Source of the DNA: Cynocephalus volans
Taxonomy: Eukaryota > Chordata > Mammalia > Dermoptera > Cynocephalidae
Direction: 5' to 3'
Length of the DNA stretch: 64,000 nucleotides
NCBI RefSeq assembly: GCF_027409185.1
Contig: NC_084478.1
Location: forward strand, 83,993,624-84,057,623
Each line of letters opens with the position of its first letter. Within the stretch, counting starts at the first letter, position 1. Under the pieces are notes generated by a model, which was not told where the DNA came from, ran no database searches, and saw nothing but the letters and a program-made list of their open reading frames with translations. A program made the translations under genes and the position numbers. Of this stretch, positions 10,944-21,805 are shown one piece after another.

Positions 10944-11305
10944 TTCTTTGTTCTATGTCATCTTCTCTATGAGGCCTTTTCTTCCCACCTCATTTAAAAT
11001 TGGTTTCCTCTCTCTGCCATCACTCTCTATTCCCTTTCCCTGCTTGCCACCATTTAAAATAATGCATATTTCACTTATTTATTTTGTATATTGTCTGTAT
11101 CCCTGCCAATTGGCTGCAACCTCCATGAGGGCAGGGCTATTTTTTTTTGTTTGTTTTGTTTACCACCTAACATCTAAGAAGAGTGTCTGGCACAAGGATG
11201 GTTCTCCCCCTCCTCCTCCTCCTCCTTCTCATCCTCTTCCTTCTAAAGCTGACAAGCAACATTGATTTTATAAATATTTGTTGAATGAATGAAGGAATAG
11301 GTTTC
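10944..11305 (+). repeat. LINE-2 fragment, 3' part
   Basis: The block with cctcatttaaaattg, ctccatgagggcaggg and the terminal ttgttgaatgaatgaa is the classical L2 3' end. It looks continuous with 3030-3705 across the L1 insertion. A (TCC)n stretch lies at about 11208-11226. Confidence 0.7.
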
Positions 11306-11835
11306 AATAGAGGGAGAGAGCATAAGGGTACTTTCTGGAATGGAAGAATTGGACATCAAAATAAAAGGCTTGAGAACTCTTTATTGTCATCACAAATTGG
11401 GCAGAAACCAGCTTTGGGAATTTATATAAACTCAGGTGTGCCTCAGTGCCCAGTACTTCCTTTTTCCCTCTTATGCAGTGAAGTCATTATGTATTTTGTC
11501 TGTAAATCAGTTGACTTGGGCCATGCCAATGCTTCCCGATGGCCATGGGCATAGGCCCCTACTCACCAGGTCTAGACAAATTGTTGGATTTCCAATCCCC
11601 TCCATATCCTGCCAATTGTTATAGTCACATGACTTTGCATGCATATGTGCATAAGATTGAGGGAAGCGGATGAGGGTGGTGTTTGGGATGTAACTATGTG
11701 GGCCTAGAGCCAGAGCCAGAGTTCAATCCAAGTCATTACTTTGCTCAGAACTTTATCCCACTCTGGGGTTTTCCACAGACATGCCATTGTACAGTATCTT
11801 AACAATAGACTACAATCTGAGATTTGCAAGGACCC
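11306..11835. other. No recognised feature
   Basis: AT-moderate single-copy-looking sequence. I see no gene, long frame or known repeat here. Confidence 0.5.
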
Positions 11836-11975
11836 TGAGACCCCATTTTCATATTTAATGAAGAAAAACCTGAGGCCCAGAGAGGGGAAGAAACTTGCCC
11901 AAGTTCCCACATATGGCAAATGTGAGAAATTGAAATCTTTTCTTCTTGCTTCCTAGTCTGATGCTCTTTCAAGTA
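11836..11975 (-). repeat. MIR SINE fragment
   Basis: Contains cctgaggcccagagagggga, then acttgcccaagttcccaca, which is the reverse complement of the MIR core and its 3' side. Confidence 0.7.
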
Positions 11976-13234
11976 GGAGACATTAAATTCTTTCTTTTTG
12001 GTGTACCCTAACTGAAGAGAACCCCTACAATAAGCAGACATATTTTAGCAGAAGACAAATGCAGCGTAATACACAGTGCCTATACTTATCCAGAGAATTT
12101 CGTCTCAGCAATAATTACGGGATATGTGTCGAGACTTTTGTAAGCAGGTGAATGTTAGTTCATAATCTTCTAACTTCATTTTAACAAATCAAAGCCAGAA
12201 ACATTTCATTAATCTTGTCAATCAAATTCACTGATAAGTAGTTTTGATACTGCAATTTTCAAAGTAGGAGTTTAATGAAATGCAGCATTGCCTCTTTCCT
12301 TTTGATTTTTTTGACAGTTTGAAGCATCAGGTTCACACAGGAATTTTGATAGTGGGTTGTTTGGAATTAGGTTTCTTTCTGTCATAGGTTGTGTGAGTCT
12401 GGAAACAGACTCTGAGGTAGAGATTTGTGTGCAAGAAGTTTACTGGGGAGTGCTCTTGAGAACAACCCCTGAGAGGGAATAAAGCAAGCAGGATTGAGTA
12501 GAGGGATAAGTTGTAACAGAGGAATCAGTCAATTTCATGAGGAGTTCTGAGTTGTGATGGCCCTTCAGAGATGTCTCAAATTGAAGCAAGGGTGTTGGGT
12601 CTTTGCATCCTCACATGGACCTGTCAATGGATGCATTCAGAAGGGTCTGTAACATTGAGTAGGGCAGATCTCTCAGCCTAGGACAATTCCTGGGTAGGGA
12701 ATTACTTGTGGGCTTTGACAGGCAACATTCGAGGCAGCTATAGAATTGAGTGCCTGAGTCCTTCACGGGGGATGAGGGTGGCACACTTCATTATCCATCA
12801 CACTTTCTTTTCTTTAGTTTCATCCCTCCTCTACTTCCCCATACTGCCATCTTCAAATGGTTTCTTTCACTCATTCTTTGCCTTACTCTTTGCACTATTA
12901 AGCCTGTAGCAGCGTTCAGCAGAATTTCACTGTCTTTTGGTTTTGAAATATGGCATCTTGTGGTTGATTAAGATCTGCAGGCAGGAAGAAGTGAATGGAA
13001 ATGACCAGCAGCCATAAGCCAGGAACTATGACACCTCAGTTCTTAATATATATCAATATTACAGGTTCTCATTTTTATACCTTTTATGACAGGTACACTC
13101 TTTTATACAAGATCTGCCTATCCTACACTGCCTCCCCCACATTACCAGGAATTGTTTTGGATCTACAGGGAAGGCTTTGTGTTCCCAAGTGAATCAACTT
13201 ATAAGGCTGGCAATATGTACTTGAAAAGTGATTA
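11976..13234. other. Unclassified, probably old repeat-derived sequence
   Basis: No coding frame with recognisable content. The part from about 12390 to 12800 (ggaaacagactctgaggtag onward) has the look of an old LTR or DNA repeat, but I cannot name it and found no terminal pair or duplication. Confidence 0.3.
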
Positions 13235-13820
13235 AAAAATTTTGAAATCCTGCCATTGGTAATAAGATGAATTAACCTGGAGGACATTATGTTAAATGAA
13301 AATAAGCCAGACACAGAAAGACAAACACTGTGTGATCTCACTTATTTGACCCTAAAAAAGTTGAATTCCTAGAAGCAGAGAGTAGAATGGTAGTTGCCAG
13401 GGACTGCGGGGTGTGTGGGATGGGGAGATGTTGGTGAAAGGGTACAAAATTTCAGTTACAAAGTGAATAAGTTCTGGGGATCTAATGTACAGCATGTTAA
13501 CTATTGTTAATAATATTGTATTATGTACCTGAAATTTGCTGAAAGAGTGTGAGAGTACTTCAAAAAGTTTATGGAAAAATGGGATTAAAAGATAATATGA
13601 ATCTTCCCATAAGCTTTTTGAAATATCCTTGTAGATCTTAAGTGTTCTCACCACAAGCACACACACACAAAAATGGTAACCATGTGTTAGTTAGCTTTAT
13701 TGTGGTAGTCATGTCACAATGTGTATCTAATCAACATGTTGTACAATTTAAATGTATATAATTTTTACTTGTCAATTTTACCTCCATAAAGCTGGAAATA
13801 AGCAAACAAAGAGAATAACA
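13235..13820 (+). repeat. Old L1 (L1M-type) 3' end, sense
   Basis: The text agccagacacagaaagaca, ctcacttatttg, agaatggtagttgccaggg and the terminal tgtacaatttaaatg match the end of ORF2 and 3' UTR of old mammalian L1. A palindromic MITE interrupts it at 13551-13628. Confidence 0.75.
13551..13628. mobile_element. About 80-bp palindromic MITE, copy 1
   Basis: The two ends are inverted copies: the left reads gtacttcaaaaagtttatgg and the reverse complement of the right reads atatttcaaaaagcttatgg. It interrupts an L1 tail, so it moved as a unit. A second copy lies at 56990-57059. Size and design resemble mariner-derived MITEs such as MADE1, but the sequence is different. Confidence 0.65.
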
Positions 13821-13900
13821 GGATCAGGCATTAAAGAAAAATTTTGAAAGCAGGGGAAGTAAACAGTAGAGAAGATAAGATATACATTTGAAAAGATAAC

Positions 13901-13914
13901 CAAATAGACTTTTT
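13901..13914. repeat. Target-site duplication of the L1, left copy
   Basis: CAAATAGACTTTTT occurs here and again at 20700-20713, just outside the two ends of the L1 at 13915-20699. Confidence 0.85.
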
Positions 13915-13974
13915 TTTAAAAATTTTATTTTGTCGATATACATTGTGGCTGATTATTGCTCCCCATCACCAAAA

Positions 13975-14010
13975 CCTCCCTCCCTTCTCCCTCCCCCCCT
14001 CCCCCCCAAC
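13975..14010 (-). repeat. G-rich polypurine tract of the L1 3' UTR
   Basis: On the minus strand there are several runs of five or more G separated by single A residues (GGGGGGGAGGGGGGGAGGG-type). Runs like this can form G-quadruplexes and are a conserved feature of mammalian L1 3' UTRs. The equivalent tract at 27910-27940 is similar. Confidence 0.7.
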
Positions 14011-14080
14011 AATGTCCTTTCTGTTTGCTTGTCGTATCAACTTCAAGTAATTGTGGTTGTTATATCTACTTCCCCCCCGT

Positions 14081-14109
14081 TTTTTGTTTTGTTTTGTTTT
14101 GTTTTGTTT

Positions 14110-14150
<41 letters not shown>
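14081..14150. repeat. (TTTTG)n(TG)n compound microsatellite
   Basis: About six TTTTG units followed by about 17 TG units, inside the L1 3' UTR close to the ORF2 stop. A shorter TG run occupies the same place in the L1 at 28024-28040, so it expanded from a family feature. Confidence 0.9.
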
Positions 14151-14152
<2 letters not shown>

Positions 14153-14166
14153 TTATATATTAATTT

Positions 14167-17100
14167 TTAGCTCCCACCAACAAGTGAGAACATGTGGTTT
14201 TTCTCTTTTTGTGCCTGACTTGTTTCACTTAATATAATTCTCTCAAGGTCCATCCATGTTGTTGCAAATGGCAGTATTTCATTCGTTTTTATAGCTGAGT
14301 AGTATTCCATTGTGTAGATGTACCACATTTTCCGTACCCACTCATCCGATGATGGACATTTGGGCTGGTTCCAACTCTTGGCTATTGTAAAGAGTGCTGC
14401 GATGAACATTGGGGAACAGGTATACCTTCGACTTGATGATTTCCATTCCTCTGGGTATATTCCCAACAGTGGGATAGCTAGGTCATATGGCAGATCTATC
14501 TGCAATTGTTTGAGGAACCTCCATACCATTTTCCATAGAGGCTGCACCATTTTGCAGTCCCACCAACAATGTATGAGAGTTCCTTTTTCTCCACAACCTC
14601 GCCAGCATTTATCGTTCAGAGTCTTTTGGATTTTAGCTATCCTAACTGGGGTTAGATGGTATCTCAATGTGGTTTTGATTTGCATTTCCCGGATGCTGAG
14701 TGATGTTGAGCATTTTTTCATATGTCTGTTGGCCATTTGTATATCTTCCTTAGAGAAATGCCTACTTAGCTCTTTTGCCCATTTTTTAATTGGGTTGCTT
14801 GTTTTCTTCTTGTCAAGCTGTGTGAGTTCCTTGTATATTCTGGATATTAATCCTTTGTAAGATGTATATTTTGCAAATATTTTCTCCCACTCTGTTGGTT
14901 GTCTTTTAACTCTGTTAATTGTTTCTTTTGCTGTGCAGAAGCTCTTTAGTTTGATATAATCCCATTTGTTTATTTTTCCTTTGGTTGCCCGTGCTTTTGG
15001 GGTCGTATTCATGAAGTCTGTGTCCAGTCCTACTTCCTGAAGTGTTTCTCCTATGTTTTCTTTAAGAAGTTTTATTGATTCAGGGTGTATATTTAAATCC
15101 TTAATCCATTTTGAGTTGAGTTTAGTATATGGTGAAAGGTATGGGTCTAGTTTCATTCTCCTGCATATGGATATCCAGTTCTCCCAGCACCATTTGCTGA
15201 AGAGGCAGTCCCTTCCCCAGTGAATAGGCTTGGTGCCTTTGTCAAAGATCAGCTGGCAGTAAGTGTGTGGGTTGATTTCTGGATTCTCTATTCTATTCCA
15301 TTGGTCAGTGTGTCTGTTTTTATGCCAGTACCATACTGTTTTGGTTATTATAGCTTTGTAGTATAGCTTAAAGTCAGGTAGTGTTATGCCTCCAGCTTTA
15401 TTTTTTTTGCTCAGCATTGCTTTGGCTATGTTTTATTGTTCCATAAAAATGTCTGGATAGTTTTTTCCATTTCTGAGAAAAATGTCTTTGGAATTTTGAT
15501 GGGGATTGCATTGAATTTGTATATCACTTTGGGTAGTATGGACATTTTCACTATGTTGATTCTTCCAATCCAAGAGCATGGGATATCTTTCCATCTTCTT
15601 GTATCCTCTCTAATTTCTCTCAGCAGTGGTTTGTAGTTCTCATTATAGAGATTTTTCACCTCCTTTGTTAACTCAATTCCTAAGTATTTTATTTTTTTGG
15701 TGGCTATTGAAAATGGGCAGGCTTTCTTGATTTCTCATTCTGCATGTTCACTATTGGAGAAAAGAAATGCTACTGATTTTTGTGTGTTGATTTTGTATCC
15801 TGCTACTGTGCTGAAATCATTTATCAATTCCAGCAGTTTTTTTGTAGAGGCTTTAGTCTGTTCACTATATAGGATCATGTCATCTGCAAACAGGGACAGT
15901 TTGACTTCATCTTTTCCAATCTGGATGCCCTTTATTTCCTTCTCTTCTCTGATTGCTCTGGCTAGTACTTCCAACACTATGTTGAATAGGAGTGGTGAAA
16001 GTGGGCATCCTTGTCTAGTTCCTGTTCTTAAAGGAAAAGCTTTCAGCTTTTGCCCATTCAGGATGATATTGGCAGTGGGTTGACATATATGGCTTTAATT
16101 ATGTTGAGATACTTTCCCTCTATACCTAACTTATAGACGGTCTTTGTCATGAATGAGTGCTGAACTTTATCAAATGCTTTTTCAACATCTATAGAGATGA
16201 TCATATGGTCCTTGTGTTTGAGTTTATTAATATGGTGTATCACATTTATTGATTTGCGTATGTTGAACCAACCTTGCATCCCTGGGATGAATCCCACTTG
16301 ATCGTGATGAATAATTTTTTGTATGTGTTGCTGTTTTCTGTTTGCTAGTATTTTAGTGAGGATTTTTGCATCTATATTCATCAAGGATATCGGCCTGTAG
16401 TTTTCTTTTTTGGTTATATCTTTACCTGGTTTTGGTATCAGGATGATGTTTGCTTCATAGAATGAGTTTGGGAGATTTGTGTCCGTTTCAATCTTTTGGA
16501 ATAGTTTGTGAAGAATCGGTGTCAATTCCTCTTTGAATGTTTGGTAAAATTCTGCTGTGAATCCATCTGGTCCTGGGCTTTTCTTTGTTGGGAACCTTCT
16601 GATAAAAGCTTCAATCTCCTTTATTGTTATTGGTCTGTTCAAATTTTCTACGTCTTCATGGTTCACTGTTGGGAGCTTGTGTGTGTCCAGAAATTTATCC
16701 ATTTCCTCCAGATTTTCAAATTTTTTGGCGTATAGTTGTTTATAGTAGTCTCGAATGATTCCTTGTATTTCAGATGAATCAGTTGTAATATCGCCTTTTT
16801 CATTTCTAATTTTGGTTATTTGAGTCTTCTCTCTTCTTTTTTTTGTTAGCCATGCTAATGGTTTGTCAATTTTATTTATCTTTTCAAAAAACCAACTTTT
16901 TGATTCGTTGATCTTTTGAATTGTTTTTTGGTTTTCAATTTCATTCAGTTCTGCTCTGATCTTAATGATTTCTTTCCATGTGCTAACTTTAGGTTTGGAT
17001 TGTTCTTGTTTTTCTAGTTCTTTAAGGTGAAGTGTTAGGTTGTTCAATTGCCATCTTTCCATTCTTCTGAAGTGAGCATTTAATGCAATAAATTTCCCCC

Positions 17101-17984
17101 TCAATACTGCTTTTGCAGTATCCCACAGGTTTTGGTATGATGTGTCATTGTTTTCGTTAGTTTCAATAAATTTTTTGATTTCCTGCTTGATTTCTTCTTG
17201 GACCCATATGTCATTAAGAAGAATGCTGTTTAATTTCTGTGTGTTTGTATAGTTTCCAGAGTTTCGTTTGTTATTAATTTCTAGTTTTCATCCATTGTGG
17301 TCTGAGAAGATACATGGGATAATTCCAATTTTTTTGAATTTATGGAGACTTGATTTGTGACCTAATATGTGATCTATCCTGGAGAATGATCCATGTGCTG
17401 ATGAAAAGAATGAATATTCTGAGGTTTTTGGGTGGAATGTTCTGTATATATCTTCCAATTCAAATTGGTCTAGAGTCTTGTTTAGATCGTGTTTCTCTAC
17501 TGATTCTTTGCCTAGATGATCTGTCTAATATTGACAGTGGGGTGTCCAGGTACCCTGCTATTATGGTATTAGTGTCTATTTCCTTCTTTAGGTCTAATAG
17601 AGTCTGTTTTATAAATCTGGCTGCTCCAACATTGGGTGCGTACATATTTATGATTGTTATGTCTTCTTGATGGGTCAGTCCTTTTATCATTAAGTAGTGT
17701 CCCTCATTGTCTCTTTTTATGGTTTATAGTTTAAAGTCTATTTTGTCAGATATAAGAATAGCTACTCCAGCTCGTTTTTCTTTTCTGTTTGCATGGTAAA
17801 TCTTTTTCCATCCTTTCACTCTTAGTCTGTGTGAATCTTTATGGGTGAGGTGAGTCTCTTGTAGGCAGCACATAGTTGGGTCCTCCTTTTTGATCCAGTC
17901 AGCCAATCTGTGTCTTTTGATTGGGGAATTTAAGCCTTTTAGATTAAGAGTTGTTATTGAAAGGTGTTGATTTATTCCTAGCAT
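14167..17984 (-). pseudogene. L1 ORF2 (endonuclease-reverse transcriptase), interrupted
   Basis: ORF2p nicks target DNA with an APE-type endonuclease and copies L1 RNA at the nick. The N-terminal block starts MLGINQHLSITTLN at 17984. The endonuclease catalytic motif, GDLNTPLS in the L1 at 31400, reads GYLDTPLS here (about 17535). RT sequence runs 17104-16058 ([25 protein letters not shown]) and continues with the LFADDMILY box at about 15890. A 416-codon C-terminal block with the HCWWDCK cysteine region ends at 14167. Frames change at about 17724, 17460, 16058, 15735 and 15426. The endonuclease change alone would probably abolish canonical insertion. Confidence 0.9.
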
Positions 17985-18202
17985 TTTATTGGTTGTTTGG
18001 TTGTCTTAGGTGTCTTTTGTTCCTTGCTTTCTGATTTACTGTTTGTTTTCTGTGTTTGTTGGTTTCTTAGGTTGTAGATAGCGTTTTTGTTTGCTTGTTT
18101 TCTCTTCATGAATGCCATTTTTATTATACTAGTGGGTATTGATTTTTCTTAGGTTTTTATGGCAGTGGTAGTTATTTTTCAGGAACCAAACCCAGTACTC
18201 CC

Positions 18203-19045
18203 TTGAGGATTTCCTGTAAGGGTAGGTGTGTGGTAGTGAACTCCTGCAGTTTTTGTTTGTCTGAGAAATATACTATTTGCCCTTCATTTCGGAAGGATAA
18301 CCTTGAAGGGTCGAGTATTCTTGGCTGGCAATCTTTGTCTTTTAATATTTTGAATGTATCATCTCATTCCTTTCTAGCTTTTAGGGTTTGTGATGAAACA
18401 TCTGATGTTAGCCTGATTGGGGCTCCCTTATAGGTGATTTGACGCTTCTCTCTTGCAGCTTTTAAGATTCTCTCTTTGTCTCTGAGTTTTGCCAATTTGA
18501 CTATGACATGTCTTGGAGAAGGCCTTTTTGGGTTGAATACGTTTGGAGATCGTTGAGCTTCCTGGATCTGAAGATCTGTGATTTTTCCTATACCTGGGAA
18601 GTTTTCTGCCACTATTTTGTTGAATATGTTTTCAATGGAATCTCCATTTTCCTCCCCTTCTGGAATACCCATGACTCGGATATTTGAGCACTTAAGGTTG
18701 TCTGATTGATATCTCTCTCAGATTTTCTTCAATGTCCTTGATTCTGTTTTCTTTCTTTTTGTCTGCTTGTGTTATTTCAAACAGCCCATCTTCAAGTTCA
18801 GAGGTTCTCTCTTCAACTTCAACAAGCCTGCTGGTTAAACTCTCCGTTGTGTTTTTTATTTCGCTGAATAACTTCTTCAGTTCAGCAAGTCCTGCTACAT
18901 TTTTTTTCAGGACATTGATTTCCTTGTACATTTCCTCTTTCAGATCCTGTATACTTTTCCTCATTTCATCATGATGTCTAGCTGAGTTTTCTTGTATCTC
19001 ATTCAGTTTCCTTAGAATTATCACTCGAAATTCCTTGTCCGTCAT
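18203..19045 (-). pseudogene. L1 ORF1 (RNA-binding chaperone), frameshifted
   Basis: The start MTDKEFRVIILRKLNEIQEN at 19045 leads into a long coiled coil (heptad pattern up to about residue 110), as in ORF1p trimers. The frame stops at 18692. The next block, MGIPEGEE...ENFPGI and the RNA-recognition part with KRPSPRHVIVKLAK, is in another frame at 18672-18364. A small insertion near 18705 relative to the L1 at 32110 explains the break. A further shift lies at about 18363. Confidence 0.9.
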
Positions 19046-20699
19046 TTCAAGGGCTTCTTGTTCTATAGGATCTAGAGTTTGAGATTTATTAACTTTTGGT
19101 GGTGTACTTTCTTGATTTTTTGTATTTCTGGTATCTTTTTTTGGTGTTTATTCATTGTGGCAGGGGGTTTCACAGTTCACCGGTTTGAGACTAATGACTA
19201 ACTAGGATGTTGCTGTGATTGCCAATTTCGTATGGCTCCCTCCGTGACTGCTCAGTTGGCCTCTAGTGCCTTGTGTGTGTGATTGCCTGGGGTCTTGGGC
19301 TTCTCTGGGGAGCCACCTTTCTGGGCAGCTTGGACTCTGCTGGGCTGGTGGATCATGTACCGCAGGGTGTGTGATCTCTGTTGAGCTTTCACATCCTGTG
19401 CAGGACTTCTCCCTGTTCCGTGTGCTCTGGCCCAGGCTGTTGGATCATGCAGTGGCAACCCCACAGGGTGTGTGGTTTCTGTCGAGTGTCCGCCTCCCTG
19501 GCCGCATGTCTCTCCACTCTTTGCACACTGTGCTGGGCTGGGACGTGTCTTCTGCAACCCTCGTCTATCAGCTGGGCCTTCAAGACCCTGCTCAGCACCG
19601 ACTTGCCGAGGAAGTCTACCAGGTTTCTGGTAGGCACAGACGACTGGTTGCTCTGGGTGCCTTTGTAGCACTGTGTAGATCTTTCTCGGGACTTGTTCAC
19701 CTTTGTATCCCCCCGGCATAGACCGAATCTAGCGCCCACCTGCAGCCAGCTCCCCAGCAGGTTCAAGCGGATGTGGGAACTCTCCTACCACATTATTCCC
19801 AACCAGAAATTGGTTAGGCTTTTTTGAGAACTGGTGGCCGTAGAGATGGTATCTGCCTCCCAGTAACAGGAAGTTTACCGGGGGCCAGAGTCCAGGGTGT
19901 GGTGGAGTGACAGTCAGCCCGCCCGTACTTCCTTGCCCTCCCAACACTGTCCGGGGACGCCCCACGCCACCAGCCTGCCAGAGAACCACGGAGGGAGTCG
20001 GAGGGGAGGCCGGCCCGCAGGCTCCAGAAAGCCCCGCGCCAGGCCAAGCAAGTGGGAAGGCTCAGTGATGGCCGAGCCGGGCGGAGCTGCCAGTACCTGG
20101 GAAAATGGAGGCAGCCCCGGGGTGGTGAGTGAATCAGTGATGCAGGCGGGAGTCGGGTGGGTGTCTGCCCCCCGAACAGGGCTGGGCCAGGGGTCACTCA
20201 GAGCGCTGTGCCAGGTCGGGTGCTCACTCTCTGCCCCTGTTTTGTCACCTTCCCAGTTCTCGGCCGCTGCCTCCTCTGGCTTTTCAGTCGCGGCACGGCT
20301 TGGGCGCTCCCAGGAATCTTCTTTAATGCCGGCCTGAAACCTCGAATCCTGAATAGGGCAGCTGGTCGCCTTCAGCGCGGCCCCAGCCTCCGGGATCCTG
20401 TCTGCATCCACAGCAGCCCTGGCACCGTGTTCCCTGTTTCGAGACTCACTTTTGCAGCTAAGAAACAGTTCTTTTCCTGCTCCACCCTTCAAAGCTGTTG
20501 CCTGTAAATGAGGCAGCCTCTCCTGCCGGGGGCCAAGTGGCAGTCAGCCCCCACGACCGGCCAGCAGCTGCGGTCTTCCCTTAAGAGATGGCAAGAGGAA
20601 GGTCCACAATTTTCTCAGCTGCCTGAGGCCCAGTGGCCGCCTTTTCCACCTCAGCTACTCCGCGCCAACTGCCGCAGCCACCGCCATCTTGAAACCCTC
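19046..20699 (-). promoter_or_regulatory. L1 5' UTR / internal promoter region
   Basis: About 1.65 kb, GC-rich with many CpGs between 19900 and 20690. Two related segments of about 92 bp sit at about 19343 and 19435 (ggatcatg...cagggtgtgtg). L1 5' UTRs hold the sense promoter and often an antisense one. No protein reading is likely, although open frames of 100-190 codons arise from the GC content. Confidence 0.75.
20683..20691 (-). promoter_or_regulatory. YY1-like motif at the L1 5' end
   Basis: CAAGATGGC on the minus strand, within about 10-17 nt of the 5' terminus fixed by the target-site duplication. It matches the YY1 site at the start of human L1. Confidence 0.65.
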
Positions 20700-20713
20700 C
20701 AAATAGACTTTTT
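20700..20713. repeat. Target-site duplication of the L1, right copy
   Basis: CAAATAGACTTTTT, identical to 13901-13914. Confidence 0.85.
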
Positions 20714-21139
20714 GAGACCCAAGATAAGAACCAAGGTAAGGTAGACATATGAAAGGTGATACAGATATTCATGTGGAAAGAAAAGCCAATTATAATATTT
20801 GTTCAGAGAACTAGCTCTCTTTTTAATTAATAGATTTTTGCTCATGAGATATTTAAGATTACTGTGCAGTGGCTTAAGCATAACTAAAGTAAACTTGATT
20901 TAATGGATTCTGAGACTTTAGGGCACAAAGAGATTGCCAAAGTGTTCATCAGAGGACTCAGAATTAATAGAAAATTATCTCAGGAGCTCAGGAATCCCTG
21001 GTTCAGTTATACAGCACAATTTTTGATTTGTAGATTAAATCCAGTATTGCAGGTGAGATACTATCTAATACAAACATAAAGCATGGTATACATTAGAGAA
21101 ATATAACCTTGACTAATTTGAAGACCTGCATTGTAGAAA
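20714..21139. other. No recognised feature
   Basis: AT-rich sequence directly after the L1 duplication. No gene or named repeat seen. Confidence 0.5.
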
Positions 21140-21289
21140 CACTCAGACTGACCTGATCAAACTAAGTTTGGGGTTCTCTGTTCCACCATTTTCTGCCACA
21201 TGAGACAACTGCACTGTAAAGCCACCACCAAGGACGACCCTAACCAGATGTATTCCCTGGACTTTAGACTTCCCACCCTCTGAAATTAT

Positions 21290-21610
21290 AGGCACTGCCA
21301 CAGGACTCCCAGCTCAGGCCAGTGCACACCACCCAGAAAGGACCCAGAGAGGCCTGAGAGCTGTCAGGCCCACATGCCCCAAGCCACCCATGCCAGAGAA
21401 GGTAGGCGCCACTGCAAGACACCCAGCGCAGGCCAGTGAACACCACCCAGAGAAGCCCTAAAGCCAACAGTCCCACAGAGCCCCACGCCACCCATGTCAC
21501 AACAGGTAGGCACTGCTGCAGGACTCCCAGCCAGGCCAGTCTCCACAGCCCAGAGAGGCCTGAGCTGCCAGCCCACAGGCCCCAAGGCAGCTGTGCCAAA
21601 TTGGCAGTCC
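21290..21610 (+). repeat. Imperfect tandem units (about 95-115 bp) in an L1 5' UTR
   Basis: Units start ggc-gccactgc near 21290, 21404 and 21507, with a partial fourth at 21601. They share caggccagtg, aacaccacccag and ccaccca(tgcc/tgtc). The sequence is not obviously related to the arrays at 8411-9405. Confidence 0.65.
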
Positions 21611-21805
21611 CTGTAGGATGCTAGCCAGACCCAAGTGTCAAATGAGTGGACTGGGAAATCCCCTGCCAAAATGAGTAAACACCAAAGCAAGATACCAGAA
21701 CTATGAAAAATCAAGAAAGTACACCACCACCACAGGGTAAGAATAACTCTCAAGCTCTAGATCCTATAGACAGGAAGTCCTTGTAATAACTGACAGGGAA
21801 TTTCA

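Larger units (their letters stand above)
13915..20699 (-). mobile_element. Nearly full-length antisense L1
   Basis: On the minus strand: 5' UTR (20699 to about 19046), ORF1 (19045 to about 18200), ORF2 (17984-14167) and 3' UTR with a G-rich tract ending at 13915. A 14-bp target-site duplication (13901-13914 and 20700-20713) defines both ends, giving 6785 bp, the normal L1 size. ORF1 and ORF2 are both interrupted and the endonuclease motif is altered, so this copy cannot move by itself. The 5' UTR is GC- and CpG-rich, unlike the surrounding AT-rich DNA. Confidence 0.95.

Noticed and set aside
13930..14163. Open frame ending in a run of Cys and Val
   Set aside because: It is a translation of the (TG)n microsatellite in an L1 3' UTR.
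19252..20507. Several overlapping open frames of 115-192 codons on both strands
   Set aside because: They lie in the GC-rich L1 5' UTR; long frames there follow from base composition. No domain, start context or homologue was recognised.
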